DNA from: an uncultured Desulfobulbus sp.
GTDB taxonomy: Bacteria; Desulfobacterota; Desulfobulbia; Desulfobulbales; Desulfobulbaceae
Reading direction: 5' to 3'
Assembly (NCBI RefSeq): GCF_963665445.1
Contig: NZ_OY762276.1
Location: 4,830,601-4,894,600, forward strand
DNA length: 64,000 nucleotides
Shown here one piece after another: positions 35,918 to 45,508 of this stretch (the first letter of the stretch is position 1; every line of letters begins with the position of its first letter). The notes under the pieces were generated by a model that searched no databases, had not been told where the DNA came from, and was given only the letters and a program-made list of their open reading frames with translations. Both the position numbers and the translations under genes were made by a program.

Positions 35918-38002
35918 ATGATTAACACAGTAGAAACAGAAATTGGTGGCCGCACAATCACCCTCGAAACCGGTAAGATGGCCAAGCAGGCCAACGGTTC
36001 GGTGGTTGTTTCCAGCGGGGACGCCAAGGTGTTGGTGACCGTGGTCGCCGAAGTCGAATCCAAGGATATGGGTTTTTTGCCGCTGACTATCGAATATCAG
36101 GAGCGGATGTACGCAGCGGGCCGCATTCCCGGCAGCTATTTTCGCCGTGAGATCGGCCGTCCCAGCGAAAAAGAGGTGTTGACCTGCCGTCTGATCGACC
36201 GTCCCCTGCGGCCCCTCTTCCCCGATGGATATTCCAGCGAGACCCAGCTGATCGCCACCGTCTTTTCCGCTGACACGGAGTACGATCCGGACGTGTTGGC
36301 CATGAATGGCGCCTCTGCGGCGCTGTTGATCTCCGATGTCCCCTTTGAGGAACCGGTCGGCGCAGCCCGGGTTGCCTACATCGAGGGTGAGTATGTGCTC
36401 AATCCGAGCAAGAAGCAGCTGGAAAAAGCGGAAATCAACCTGGTTGTCGCTGGAACCCGGAATGCGGTGGTCATGGTCGAAGGCCGTGCCAGTGAAACGC
36501 CGGAGGACAAGGTCCTGGAGGCCATCTTCCTTGCCCATGCAGGGATCCAGCCGTTGATCGACATGCAGCTGAAACTGCGTGAGCAGGCTGGCAAGACCAA
36601 GCGGATCGTCAAGACGGTGGAGGTCGATGCAGAGTTGAAGGCCCAGGTTGAGGCCGCTGCCGCAGCCGGCATGGACGAGGTTGTCAATATCGCAGATAAA
36701 ATGGCCCGTGCCGATCGGTACAGCCGCCTCAAAGAAGAGGTCCTGGCCCAGGTCGATCCCGACGGAGAAAACAGGGGACAGGTCTCCGATCTGCTTAGCA
36801 GCTACAAGAAACATGTGATGCGCGATCGGATCGTCAACAAGGGCATGCGTCTGGACGGACGCACCTTTGAGGATGTTCGTCCCATCAGCTGCGAGGTCGG
36901 CATCCTGCCGCGCGCCCATGGTTCGGCCCTGTTCACCCGTGGCGAGACCCAGGCCCTGGTCATCTGCACCCTGGGCAGCGAGCGGGATGAGCAGCATCTG
37001 GAGGGGCTGGGCGGCGACGTGTATCGGCGCTTCATGCTCCACTACAACTTCCCCCCCTTCTGCGTGGGCGAGGTTCGGCCGTTGCGTGGACCCAGTCGTC
37101 GTGATATCGGTCACGGCACCCTGGCTCGCCGCGGAATCGAGGCGGTCCTTCCGGCCGGCGACAGCTTTCCCTACACCCTGCGGGTTGTTTCCGAGGTCCT
37201 CGAGTCCAACGGCTCCTCCTCCATGGCAACCGTCTGCGGCGGTTCGCTGGCCCTGATGGATGCGGGCGTACCGATTCAGTCGCCGGTTTCCGGCGTGGCC
37301 ATGGGGCTGATCAAGGAAGGTGAGCAGGTCGTGGTTCTGACCGATATTCTCGGCGACGAGGATCACCTGGGCGATATGGACTTCAAGGTGGTCGGTACCG
37401 GTGAGGGCATCACCGGCCTGCAGATGGATATCAAGATCGACGGCGTTGATCGTGAGATCATGTCGCGGGCACTGGCGCAGGCCCAAAAAGGCCGAATCCA
37501 CATCCTGGAGAAGATGAAGGAAGCCTTGAGCTCGCCCCGTGCGGTGGTTTCGGAGCATGCGCCCAAGTATGTGACCCTCAAGATCCATCCGGACAAGATC
37601 CGCGATATCATCGGCCCCGGCGGCAAGGTGATCCGCGAGATGACCACCGAGTTTGATTCCAAGATCGATGTCGAAGACGACGGCACCATCAAGATCTTCA
37701 GCAACAGCTGCGAATCAGCCGATGCCCTGGTGGCACGCATCCAGCAGATCACCGCGGTTCCCGAGGTAGGCAAGATCTATGAGGGCGAGGTCCGTACCAT
37801 CAAGGATTTCGGTGCCTTTGTTCAGATCCTCCCCGGGACCGACGGCATGGTGCACATTTCCGAGCTTGCCAACGAACGGGTCAAGAAGGTGACCGATATC
37901 GTCAAGGAAGGCGACGTGATCAAGGTCAAGGTCATCGATATCGATAACCGTGGGCGGATTCGCCTGAGCCGCAAGGCCACCCTGGCTGAAGGCGAGGAAT
38001 AA
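35918..38002 (+). CDS. pnp: Polyribonucleotide nucleotidyltransferase (PNPase)
   Basis: This 694-residue PNPase has two RNase PH domains. The second holds LRGPSRRDIGHGTLARR, VVSEVLESNGSSSMATVCGG and ILGDEDHLGDMDFKVVG. These are followed by KH (IRDIIGPGGKVIREM) and S1 (GEVRTIKDFGAFVQILPGTD) domains. It degrades RNA 3' to 5' using phosphate. The ATG at 35918 follows acaggag; a longer frame from 35765 crosses the repeat element and is rejected. It ends near a strong terminator at 38030. Confidence 0.97.
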   Translation: MINTVETEIGGRTITLETGKMAKQANGSVVVSSGDAKVLVTVVAEVESKDMGFLPLTIEYQERMYAAGRIPGSYFRREIGRPSEKEVLTCRLIDRPLRPLFPDGYSSETQLIATVFSADTEYDPDVLAMNGASAALLISDVPFEEPVGAARVAYIEGEYVLNPSKKQLEKAEINLVVAGTRNAVVMVEGRASETPEDKVLEAIFLAHAGIQPLIDMQLKLREQAGKTKRIVKTVEVDAELKAQVEAAAAAGMDEVVNIADKMARADRYSRLKEEVLAQVDPDGENRGQVSDLLSSYKKHVMRDRIVNKGMRLDGRTFEDVRPISCEVGILPRAHGSALFTRGETQALVICTLGSERDEQHLEGLGGDVYRRFMLHYNFPPFCVGEVRPLRGPSRRDIGHGTLARRGIEAVLPAGDSFPYTLRVVSEVLESNGSSSMATVCGGSLALMDAGVPIQSPVSGVAMGLIKEGEQVVVLTDILGDEDHLGDMDFKVVGTGEGITGLQMDIKIDGVDREIMSRALAQAQKGRIHILEKMKEALSSPRAVVSEHAPKYVTLKIHPDKIRDIIGPGGKVIREMTTEFDSKIDVEDDGTIKIFSNSCESADALVARIQQITAVPEVGKIYEGEVRTIKDFGAFVQILPGTDGMVHISELANERVKKVTDIVKEGDVIKVKVIDIDNRGRIRLSRKATLAEGEE

Positions 38003-38029
38003 GCACGATCTTTGATCGAGTACGCAACA

Positions 38030-38064
38030 AGCCGGTGCCGCCAACGCGGGACCGGCTTTTTTTT
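38030..38064 (+). terminator. Terminator after pnp
   Basis: AGCCGGT (38030-38036) pairs with ACCGGCT (38051-38057) and is followed by T to 38064. The dut gene begins 29 bases later. Confidence 0.9.
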
Positions 38065-38092
38065 ATGGGGCCCCCTTTTGGATGTAACAATT

Positions 38093-38572
38093 ATGGAACG
38101 TATATCTGTTGCCGTCACCTGGCTTGATCCTGCGGCGAGCGCCGATTTATCCCTCCCCTCCTATGAGACCGAACTGGCCGCCGGCATGGACATTTGCGCC
38201 GCGCTCACCGCCCCCCTCTCATTGGAACCCGGTGATATCGGACTCGTTCCCACCGGGCTTGCGGTGGCCATCCCCCAAGGCTTCGAGATCCAGGTCCGGC
38301 CGCGTTCCGGACTGGCGGTCAAGCACGGCATCACCGTGGTCAACGCCCCGGGCACCATCGATGCCGACTACCGCGGCGAGGTGAAGGTCGGGCTGATCAA
38401 TCTGGGCAAAAAGAGCTATACCCTGAACCGGGGGGATCGGGTCGCCCAACTGGTTCTGGCGCCGGTCGCCCGGGGCGAATGGCGCCTGGTGAGCGAACTG
38501 GATGCGACCCTGCGCGGAAGCGGCGGGTTTGGGCATACCGGAGTGGGGGCCGAGCCCGGTCGGCTCCCGTGA
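38093..38572 (+). CDS. dut: dUTP diphosphatase
   Basis: This 159-residue trimeric dUTPase carries the five family motifs. AAGMDICAA is motif 1, [11 protein letters not shown] is motif 2, [17 protein letters not shown] is motif 3, RGDRVAQLV is motif 4, and [10 protein letters not shown] near the C-terminus is motif 5. It hydrolyses dUTP to dUMP and keeps uracil out of DNA. The ATG at 38093 has only a weak ribosome site. The stop TGA overlaps the next gene's GTG (GTGA). It stands right after the pnp terminator. Confidence 0.95.
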   Translation: MERISVAVTWLDPAASADLSLPSYETELAAGMDICAALTAPLSLEPGDIGLVPTGLAVAIPQGFEIQVRPRSGLAVKHGITVVNAPGTIDADYRGEVKVGLINLGKKSYTLNRGDRVAQLVLAPVARGEWRLVSELDATLRGSGGFGHTGVGAEPGRLP

Positions 38573-39342
38573 AATTTTCCGTTCTCGGCAGCGGCAGCAA
38601 GGGGAACTGCACCCTGGTTGAGTCCGGATCGACCAGAATCCTGATCGACAACGGCTTTTCCGGCAAGGAACTGATCAGTCGTCTGGCCCGCATCGGCGTG
38701 GCTGTCGAGAGCCTCAGTGCCCTGGTCGTGACCCACGAACACCTCGACCATATCAAGGGCGTTGGCGTGCTGGCGCGCAAGCTGCGTCTGCCGATCTATG
38801 CCAATGGCCCGACCTACAACGCCGCCGACAAGACCCTGGGGCAGATACCCCTGCGCAGGGAATTCGCCACCGGCGAGTCCTTTGCGGTGGACGATCTGCA
38901 GGTGCACCCTTTTGCCGTTTCCCATGACACGGCCGACCCGGTGGGATTTATTGTTGGAGATGGAAAAGATCGGTTGGGATATTGCACCGATACCGGTAAA
39001 ATAACCAAGTTGATCCATCATCGGCTCCAGGGGTGTCGGGCGCTGGTGCTGGAGGCCAACCATGATGTGGAGATGTTGCGCCAGGGACCCTATCCCCTGC
39101 CGCTCAAGCAGAGGGTGCTTTCCAGCCAGGGGCATCTGGCCAACATCGATTCGTTGCAGTTTGCCGGGGAATTGGCTGCAGGTGGGCTTGGCCTGCTGGT
39201 ACTGGCTCATCTGAGTGAGATCAACAACGATCCGGGGCTGGTGCGCAGAGCGGCCGAGAGCCATCTATCCGGATTCCAGGGGTTGAAGGTTTTCCTGGCC
39301 GATCAGCACATTCCCGGGCCGTTGACCGACATCGGGCCGTAG
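38569..39342 (+). CDS. MBL-fold metallo-hydrolase (YycJ/WalJ-like)
   Basis: This 257-residue metallo-beta-lactamase-fold hydrolase has the metal motif [10 protein letters not shown] (HxHxDH), [10 protein letters not shown], a YCTDTGKI segment and ANHDVEML. The start [20 protein letters not shown] matches the YycJ/WalJ group, which have exonuclease-like activity in some species. GTG at 38569 overlaps the dut stop by 4 bases, so the pair is translationally coupled. The natural substrate is uncertain. Confidence 0.9.
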   Translation: MKFSVLGSGSKGNCTLVESGSTRILIDNGFSGKELISRLARIGVAVESLSALVVTHEHLDHIKGVGVLARKLRLPIYANGPTYNAADKTLGQIPLRREFATGESFAVDDLQVHPFAVSHDTADPVGFIVGDGKDRLGYCTDTGKITKLIHHRLQGCRALVLEANHDVEMLRQGPYPLPLKQRVLSSQGHLANIDSLQFAGELAAGGLGLLVLAHLSEINNDPGLVRRAAESHLSGFQGLKVFLADQHIPGPLTDIGP

Positions 39343-39399
39343 ATCCGTTGCTGCCCGGCATCACTTGGGGCGTCTTGTTGCAAGAGGGTTCTGTCTTCC

Positions 39400-41544
39400 A
39401 TGTTGTGGAAAAAAAACAGCCTGGCCTTTCGCCTCACCTTTCGCGTGATCCTGTTCAGTTCGCTGATCGCGATCTGCTTTACCGTTCTTCAGCTGTATCT
39501 CGATTTCCGCCAAGATGTTCGAAATATTTACGCTTTTTTCGATTCGATCAAGGAGACCAGCCTGCGACCGCTTGAGGAGAGTGTCTGGATTCTCGATGAC
39601 CTGCAGGTAACCCTGCAGCTTGAGGGGTTGACCAAGCGCGAGGACATCGTCTTTGCCGCGGTCTCCATGGATGGAAAGATTGCCTGGTCCAAGGGCGTCA
39701 AGGCGGACCTGCGCACCATCTCGCAAACCTATCCTCTGGTCCACCAGGTTCGCGGCGACAGGGAAGAGATCGGCCGTCTGCAGGTGGTGGCCTCGCTGGA
39801 CGGCATCTACCAACGCCTGTTGCGGCGGATCGTCATCCTCCTGGCCACCAATACGGTCAAGACCTTTCTCGTTTCCGGCTTCATTCTGTTGCTGTTTCAA
39901 AAACAGATCACCCGGCATCTGCAGCGGATTGCCCACTCTGTGCAGCAGATCGACCTTCAGCGCCGGGAACCCGAGTCGCTGCAGCTTGATCGTACTCCGA
40001 TGGAAAACGATGAACTCGAACAGATGCGTCTGGCGCTCAATCAACTGTGCTCGAGCGGGTATCAGGCCTTTCGCGCGCTGCATATTCAAGAGCAACGTCT
40101 CCGCCTGTTTCTCAACGCCACCGAATCCGCTATATTTGGTGTTGATGACAAGGGAAACTGTATTTTTATCAACCAGGTGGCCTGTGATTATTTTTCCGTG
40201 GAGCGTGATGAGGATCTGCTGGGGCAAAATCTGTTGACCATTCTGGGACGCAATGAACTCGGACGCCCAATCACAAACCCGCTGGTTGAGCAGGTCCGGA
40301 CAACCATGGCCAGCTGCCGGGCCGAGTTCAGCGACGAGATGCCCCTGGTGCTGCCGGAAGGAACCTGCGCCTCGATCTCACTGCGGTCCTATCCGGTCAT
40401 TGAAGGTGATCGCTGCACCGGTGCGATTGTCTTTTTCGTCGACATCAGCCGCCAGCAGAAACTCGAGCAGGAAAAGCAGCTGTTCAACAAGATCGTTCGT
40501 CAGGCACCGGCTCTGATTCTGATCGTCGATGCCGCTGGAGTGGTGGAATTCGTCAACCATGGTTTTGAGCAAATCACGGGCATCCCTGGCCAAACCCTGA
40601 TTGGCAGGCATGTGTTCGACCATTTTGCCGACTTGGAAGTCGACGCCCCCATAGAGGAAATTGGCAAAAAGATCAAGGCCGGCGAGACCTGGAGCGGCGC
40701 CTTTACTCAGACCACCCTTTCCGGTCGCCGGGTTACCCTTGATGCCGCGATCTTTCCCATTTTTGACAAACACGGGCAGCTGACCAATGTCGTGGCCATG
40801 GGGCGCGACATCACCAGGGAGCAACAGCTCATGGAGCAGCTCCACCATGCCCAGAAGATGGAGGCCATGGGCAAGCTGGCAGCCTCCATTGCCCACGAAT
40901 TCGGCAATCCTTTGCTCGGTATTCGTTTTGCCCTGCGGGATGTCAAGCAGAGGGTGGGAATACGTGAGGAAGATGGGAAACTACTGCAACTGGCGGAAAA
41001 TGAGTGCGACCGCATGCGCAAGCTGATACGGGACCTGCAGCAGTTCAACCGGCCGTCGAAGGGCCTGAAATCGGATTTCGATCCGCATCGGATTCTCGAC
41101 GAGATCCTCACCCTGCACCATAACCTGCTGAGCAAAAAACAGATCCTGGTGGTGCTGGCCTACAGTCGTAAACCGCTTCGCCTGCACGCGGTGGAAGATC
41201 AGATCCGGCAGGTGTTCATCAACCTGATCATCAATGCCAGCGACGCCATGGCAGCCGGTGGTGGAACCCTGACACTCACCACCACGGCGAGTAATGAAGA
41301 ACTGACGGTGGCCATCCAGGACACGGGAACCGGTATCTCCCCGCAGCATCTGGAACATATCTTTGAACCGTTCTTTACCACCAAGTCGGCGGTGGAAGGG
41401 ACCGGCCTCGGCCTGCCGGTCTCCTACGGAATCGTCCGGGCCCATGGCGGGCGTATCGAGGTTGAATCGGAGCCGGGCAGGACCGTCTTCCGCGTCATCC
41501 TGCCGTTGGTGGATGCGGTCAGCGAAGAGAGCGGAGCTGGTTGA
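39400..41544 (+). CDS. PAS-containing membrane sensor histidine kinase
   Basis: This 714-residue kinase has an N-terminal TM (about 12-32), a periplasmic sensor (about 35-145), and a second TM (about 150-170). After a HAMP-like linker come two PAS domains (about 240-355 and about 370-490). The HisKA box IAHEFGNPLLGI has His499, and the HATPase boxes are NLIINASDAM, DTGTGI and GTGLGLPVSYG. It lacks a receiver and has no adjacent response regulator. The PAS sensors could bind a ligand, flavin or heme. It ends 10 bases before the Xer recombinase stop on the other strand. Confidence 0.9.
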   Translation: MLWKKNSLAFRLTFRVILFSSLIAICFTVLQLYLDFRQDVRNIYAFFDSIKETSLRPLEESVWILDDLQVTLQLEGLTKREDIVFAAVSMDGKIAWSKGVKADLRTISQTYPLVHQVRGDREEIGRLQVVASLDGIYQRLLRRIVILLATNTVKTFLVSGFILLLFQKQITRHLQRIAHSVQQIDLQRREPESLQLDRTPMENDELEQMRLALNQLCSSGYQAFRALHIQEQRLRLFLNATESAIFGVDDKGNCIFINQVACDYFSVERDEDLLGQNLLTILGRNELGRPITNPLVEQVRTTMASCRAEFSDEMPLVLPEGTCASISLRSYPVIEGDRCTGAIVFFVDISRQQKLEQEKQLFNKIVRQAPALILIVDAAGVVEFVNHGFEQITGIPGQTLIGRHVFDHFADLEVDAPIEEIGKKIKAGETWSGAFTQTTLSGRRVTLDAAIFPIFDKHGQLTNVVAMGRDITREQQLMEQLHHAQKMEAMGKLAASIAHEFGNPLLGIRFALRDVKQRVGIREEDGKLLQLAENECDRMRKLIRDLQQFNRPSKGLKSDFDPHRILDEILTLHHNLLSKKQILVVLAYSRKPLRLHAVEDQIRQVFINLIINASDAMAAGGGTLTLTTTASNEELTVAIQDTGTGISPQHLEHIFEPFFTTKSAVEGTGLGLPVSYGIVRAHGGRIEVESEPGRTVFRVILPLVDAVSEESGAG

Positions 41545-41553
41545 AGGGGACCG

Positions 41554-42417
41554 TTAGCCGCGGGGGTGAAACCGGCGGTGGATGGATTTGAGCCGGCTGG
41601 TATCCACATGGGTATAGATCTGAGTGGTGACGATGTCGGTGTGGCCGAGCATCATCTGCACCGAGCGGAGATCGGCTCCGCCGGCGAGCAGATGGGTGGC
41701 AAAGGAGTGGCGCAGAATATGCGGGCTGATCTCCTTGGTGATGCCGGCACTGTGCGCCACCTCGCGAATGATCTGCCAGAAGCGGTTTCGGGTCATCGCC
41801 TTGCCCCGATTGGAGCAAAAGAGCAGGGGGCTGGCCTTGCCCTTGAGCAACAGGGGGCGAATCTGTTCCAGGTATTGGCGCACGACCTCGCCGGTGTTGG
41901 TGGAAAAGGGGACGATCCGTTCCTTGTTGCCTTTGCCGAGGATGCGCAGATGTCCGGTGGTCAGGTTGCAGCTGGTGATCGGCAGGTTGACCAGTTCCGA
42001 GACCCGCAGCCCGGAGGCATAGAGCAGATGCAGCATGGTGTGGTTGCGCAGTGCCAGCGGCGTGGGCGCTGCGGGCCGTTGGAGGAGGGCGTTGACCTCG
42101 GCTTCACTGAGCACCTTGGGCAGGCTCTGGCCGATCTTCGGCGTGTCGATGTCGGAGAGGGGATTGTCGTTGAGTTCCCCCTGCTGAGCAAGAAACTGGA
42201 AAAATGCGCGTAAGGCCGCCAAGCGCCGTGCATTGGAGCGGGCGCTGATGCCCCGTTTGTGGCAGGAGCGGAAATACTGCTGGACCGTTTCCCGGGTTAT
42301 CTCGGTGAGCGCCCCTTGCTGGAAGCGAAGAAACGAACGAAGGTCGGCCTCGTAAGCGGCCACCGTGTTGGCGGCCAGCCGACGCTGGATGGTGAGATGC
42401 TGCAGAAAACGCTGCAA
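41554..42417 (-). CDS. Tyrosine recombinase XerC/XerD
   Basis: This 287-residue tyrosine recombinase has a SAM-like N-terminal core-binding domain (about 1-90) and a catalytic domain. Arg lies in ASGLRVSELVNL, Lys in LRILGKGNKERIVP, HxxR in SPHILRHSFATHLL, His in MMLGHTDIVTT, and Tyr in QIYTHVDTSRLK. It resolves chromosome dimers at dif with a partner Xer. XerC and XerD cannot be separated by eye. The start is TTG 42417. A frame shift could not be ruled out at the extreme N-terminus because the frame closes soon upstream. Confidence 0.92.
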   Translation of the reverse strand: MQRFLQHLTIQRRLAANTVAAYEADLRSFLRFQQGALTEITRETVQQYFRSCHKRGISARSNARRLAALRAFFQFLAQQGELNDNPLSDIDTPKIGQSLPKVLSEAEVNALLQRPAAPTPLALRNHTMLHLLYASGLRVSELVNLPITSCNLTTGHLRILGKGNKERIVPFSTNTGEVVRQYLEQIRPLLLKGKASPLLFCSNRGKAMTRNRFWQIIREVAHSAGITKEISPHILRHSFATHLLAGGADLRSVQMMLGHTDIVTTQIYTHVDTSRLKSIHRRFHPRG

Positions 42418-42531
42418 CAGTTCAAGCCGCTGGTTGATGGCCGTCCCTCATCAAGGAAGATGGTTCCGTCAAAAGTCTGGAAGCAAAAAATGTACCCCGG
42501 ACGTCCCCCGGTGCGGGGCGGGAAAAGAATC

Positions 42532-42564
42532 AAAAAAAAACCCCGGGTTGAACCGGGGTTTTTT
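42532..42564 (-). terminator. Terminator of rpsU (minus strand)
   Basis: AACCCCGG (42539-42546) pairs with CCGGGGTT (42553-42560), with GTTGAA as loop. The A-run at 42532-42538 gives the minus-strand U-tract. It follows the rpsU stop on its strand. Confidence 0.9.
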
Positions 42565-42565
42565 A

Positions 42566-42760
42566 TCAACCGCGATTTTTCATCCGGTTGAATTTGCGAA
42601 GTTTACGCAGGGCTTCCGCTGCTTTACGGCGTTTCTTCACGCTGGGTTTTTCATAGTATTCACGCCGTTTCAGCTCGCGTTTGATACCGTCGATCTGCAG
42701 TTTTTTCTTCAGCTGCCTGATCGCGTATTCAAGGTCACCTCTGACATCTACTTCGATCAT
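42566..42760 (-). CDS. rpsU: 30S ribosomal protein S21
   Basis: This 64-residue basic S21 has the usual YAIRQLKKKLQIDGIKRELKR, REYYEKPSVKKRRKAAEALRK pattern. It binds near the anti-Shine-Dalgarno end of 16S rRNA and helps initiation. The ATG follows aaaggaag on its strand. The downstream terminator at 42532-42564 and the upstream promoter at 42824-42852 fit a single-gene transcript. Confidence 0.96.
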   Translation of the reverse strand: MIEVDVRGDLEYAIRQLKKKLQIDGIKRELKRREYYEKPSVKKRRKAAEALRKLRKFNRMKNRG

Positions 42761-42823
42761 ATTGCATCACTTCCTTTGGTGGTTGGCCTGAGCCATTAAT
42801 AAAATATAAGTTATAAACGAATT

Positions 42824-42852
42824 AAACTAGCCGTTTTGCAGGTGGATGTCAA
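42824..42852 (-). promoter_or_regulatory. Sigma70 promoter of rpsU
   Basis: On the minus strand TTGACA (42847-42852), a 17-base spacer and TAGTTT (42824-42829) lie about 64 bases before the rpsU ATG. Confidence 0.7.
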
Positions 42853-42929
42853 AACAAATTGCTGAACATCTGTCCTTTTTTCAACCCTTTTTTTGAGGGG
42901 CGGCTATTCCGGCGATCGCATGGCCTTGG

Positions 42930-42960
42930 TTGCCTTTTCATTGTTTTTCTCTGTTATGAT
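42930..42960 (+). promoter_or_regulatory. Putative promoter of ddl
   Basis: TTGCCT (42930-42935) and TATGAT (42955-42960) are separated by 19 bases, somewhat long. The -10 box is strong. The ddl ATG is 63 bases downstream. Confidence 0.5.
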
Positions 42961-43023
42961 GGTAACATGCCCCTATGAGGGAGGGGAGCAGAGGATCCCT
43001 TTATACAGACAACGGGAGGTCAC

Positions 43024-43971
43024 ATGACAAAGACGCGATTGGCATTGATTGCCGGTGGAACATCAGATGAACGGGAAGTCTCCTTGCGCGGTGCCGCTGG
43101 AGTGGAAAAAGCGCTTGATCCCGAAAAATACGAAGTGGTCCGCTACGACCCGGCCACAGATCTGGCCCGCATCGCGGCCGATGCCGATACGATAGATGTC
43201 GCCTTCCTCCTGCTGCACGGCGTGAATGGCGAGGATGGCACCATCCAGGGCTTTCTCGACCTGCTTTCCATACCCTATCAGGGGGCTGGGGTGCTCGGCA
43301 GTGCTCTGGCCATGGATAAAAACCTGGCCAAGACCATGTACAAGCTCAACGGCCTGCCCGTGGCCCCCTGGGTGATGGTTGAAGCAGGCGATCTCAAGGA
43401 TAGCACCAGGATTCTCGCCGAGGTCGGCCTGCCCTGCGTGGTCAAGCCGGTTCGCCAGGGGTCGTCCATCGGCATGTCGATCGTGCGCAGCGAAGACAAA
43501 CTGGTCGCCGCACTGCGGCTTGCGCTCAAACATGACAACGAGGTCATGGTCGAGGCCCATATCAAGGGGCGGGAGTTGACGGTCGGGGTCCTGGGCAACA
43601 GGGAGGTGCAGCCGCTGCCGCTGATCGAGATTATTCCCAATGCCCAGTATGAATTTTTTGATTACGAGGCCAAGTACCAGCCGGGGGCGAGCAGGGAGAT
43701 CTGCCCGGCGCCGGTGGATGAGCAGATTCGCGAAAAGGCGCAGCACTATGCGGTGGTGGCCCACCGCTGCCTGCAGCTGCGCGGCTACAGCCGGACCGAT
43801 ATGATGCTCAGCGGCGATGAACTCTATCTCCTCGAAACCAACACCATTCCCGGCATGACCCCCACCAGCCTGCTGCCCCAGGCCGCGGCCGAGGCGGGCA
43901 TTCCCTTTGCCCAGTTGCTTGATCGTCTGATTGAGCTGGCCATGGAGAAGCCGGCCAGGATCGAGGGGTAA
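43024..43971 (+). CDS. ddl: D-alanine--D-alanine ligase
   Basis: This 315-residue ATP-grasp ligase joins two D-alanines for peptidoglycan. The N-terminal LIAGGTSDEREVSLRG, the LLHGVNGEDGTIQGFLDLL loop, PCVVKPVRQGSSIGMS, and the C-terminal LLETNTIPGMTPTSLLPQAA are conserved family blocks. It starts ATG after acgggagg. It is a single gene that faces serS tail to tail, with the serS terminator beginning at its stop codon. Confidence 0.96.
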   Translation: MTKTRLALIAGGTSDEREVSLRGAAGVEKALDPEKYEVVRYDPATDLARIAADADTIDVAFLLLHGVNGEDGTIQGFLDLLSIPYQGAGVLGSALAMDKNLAKTMYKLNGLPVAPWVMVEAGDLKDSTRILAEVGLPCVVKPVRQGSSIGMSIVRSEDKLVAALRLALKHDNEVMVEAHIKGRELTVGVLGNREVQPLPLIEIIPNAQYEFFDYEAKYQPGASREICPAPVDEQIREKAQHYAVVAHRCLQLRGYSRTDMMLSGDELYLLETNTIPGMTPTSLLPQAAAEAGIPFAQLLDRLIELAMEKPARIEG

Positions 43972-44012
43972 AAAAACACCACAGCCGTACCGTAAAAACG
44001 GTACGGCTGTGG
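43971..44012 (-). terminator. Terminator of serS (minus strand)
   Basis: A 15-bp perfect stem (43979-43993 with 43998-44012) with AAAA loop is followed on the minus strand by a T-run complementary to 43971-43976. It serves serS. It may also weakly affect ddl because the hairpin is symmetrical. Confidence 0.9.
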
Positions 44013-44037
44013 TTGTGATGCAGGGAAAAAACGACCG

Positions 44038-45309
44038 TTAGAACCGGGTTTCGAAATAGGGTTCCAGCACCTTGGGAATCTTGACGCTGCCGTCGGCCTG
44101 CTGATAGTTCTCCAGGATGGCCAGCAGGGTACGGCCCACGGCCAAACCGGAGCCGTTCAAGGTATGGACCAGACGGCTCTTTTTCTCCCCTTTGGGCCGA
44201 TAGCGGATACCGGCGCGGCGGGCCTGGAAGTCGAGGAAGTTGGAGCAGGAGGAGATCTCGCGGTAGGTGTTCTGCCCCGGCAGCCAGACCTCGATATCGT
44301 AGGTCTTGGCCGAAGAGAAGCCGAGATCGCCACTGCAGAGGTTGATGACCCGGTAAGGCAGCTCGAGAAGCTGCAGCACCTCTTCGGCATCACTGAGCAG
44401 GGACTCGAGTTCGTTCCAGGAATCCTCCGGACGGGTGAACTTGACCAGCTCGACCTTCTCGAACTGATGCTGGCGAATCAGGCCGCGGGTATCCTTGCCG
44501 TAGGACCCTGCCTCGGAACGAAAGCAGGGGGTGTAGGCGGTATACTTGATCGGCAGGTCCGCCTCGTCGATGGTCTCTCCGGCAAAGATATTGGTCACCG
44601 GTACCTCGGCGGTGGGGATCAGCCACAGGTCCCAGCCCTCGAGCTTGAACAGGTCTTCCTTGAATTTGGGCAGCTGGCCGGTGCCGGTCATAGTTTTGGA
44701 GTTGACCATGAACGGCGGCAGCACCTCGGTGTAGCCGTGGCGCTGGGTGTGGAGGTCGATAAAGAAGCTGACCAGAGCCCGGGAGAGGCGGGCGCCGAAG
44801 CCCTTGAGCAGGGCAAAGCGGGCCCCGGCCAGGCGGGCGGCGGTTTCGAAATCAAGGATGCCCTGCTTTTCGCCGATTTCCCAGTGGGACAGCGGCGCAA
44901 AGGAGAATTCGGGAATATCGCCCCAGCGTTTGATCTCCACGTTGTCCGCTTCATCCCGTCCCTCGGGGACCGAATCGTCCGCGAGGTTGGGGATCGACAT
45001 GATCACATCCTGCAGTGCTTCCTCAATGGCCGCCAGCTCGCCGTCGATCTCCTTGATCCGCTCCGACACCGTTTTCATCTCGGCGATCATCGGTTCGGCC
45101 TCACTGTGCTGGCCGGACTGTTTGAGGCCGGCAATGGTCTTGGAAACCGTGTTGCGCTGGTTTTTCAACGCCTCTGTTTCGGCAAGGGCGGTCAGGCGGC
45201 GACCGTCGATTGCTGCAAATCGATCAATGAGTTGCGGGTCAACGCCGCGGAGAAGGCTTTTTCTTCGTACCAGTTCCAGGTTTTCCCTGACAAAGCGTAA
45301 TTCAAGCAT
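44038..45309 (-). CDS. serS: Seryl-tRNA synthetase
   Basis: This 423-residue class II synthetase has an N-terminal tRNA-binding coiled-coil arm (about 30-100), then the catalytic core with [20 protein letters not shown] (motif 2), [10 protein letters not shown] and [20 protein letters not shown] (motif 3). It charges serine on tRNA-Ser. The ATG at 45309 gives the expected [16 protein letters not shown]; an upstream frame to 45417 is rejected. It is monocistronic and ends at a strong hairpin terminator. Confidence 0.97.
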   Translation of the reverse strand: MLELRFVRENLELVRRKSLLRGVDPQLIDRFAAIDGRRLTALAETEALKNQRNTVSKTIAGLKQSGQHSEAEPMIAEMKTVSERIKEIDGELAAIEEALQDVIMSIPNLADDSVPEGRDEADNVEIKRWGDIPEFSFAPLSHWEIGEKQGILDFETAARLAGARFALLKGFGARLSRALVSFFIDLHTQRHGYTEVLPPFMVNSKTMTGTGQLPKFKEDLFKLEGWDLWLIPTAEVPVTNIFAGETIDEADLPIKYTAYTPCFRSEAGSYGKDTRGLIRQHQFEKVELVKFTRPEDSWNELESLLSDAEEVLQLLELPYRVINLCSGDLGFSSAKTYDIEVWLPGQNTYREISSCSNFLDFQARRAGIRYRPKGEKKSRLVHTLNGSGLAVGRTLLAILENYQQADGSVKIPKVLEPYFETRF

Positions 45310-45508
45310 GGTCTCGTCTGTGGACAGTTTGTATGAGGGGTGAGATGGTGAACTCCAGGATGTTCCGAGGTATTGTCGGTTCACCCCGCTTTTATCACGG
45401 CCTCCGGGTAAACGCAATGGGTATTCAATTGCTTTTATCCGTCTGTTTTGCTACTTTTTTCCCGTTGTTGTCCGCTGTAAATTCCACTTGTCCCCGTTCC
45501 TATCTGCC

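Noticed and set aside
35873..37588. 571-codon minus-strand ORF over pnp
   Set aside because: It is an antisense shadow of pnp with no recognised domain and no ribosome site.
43979..44012. Hairpin considered as the ddl terminator
   Set aside because: The U-tract is on the minus-strand side, so it serves serS; on the plus strand there is no T-run.
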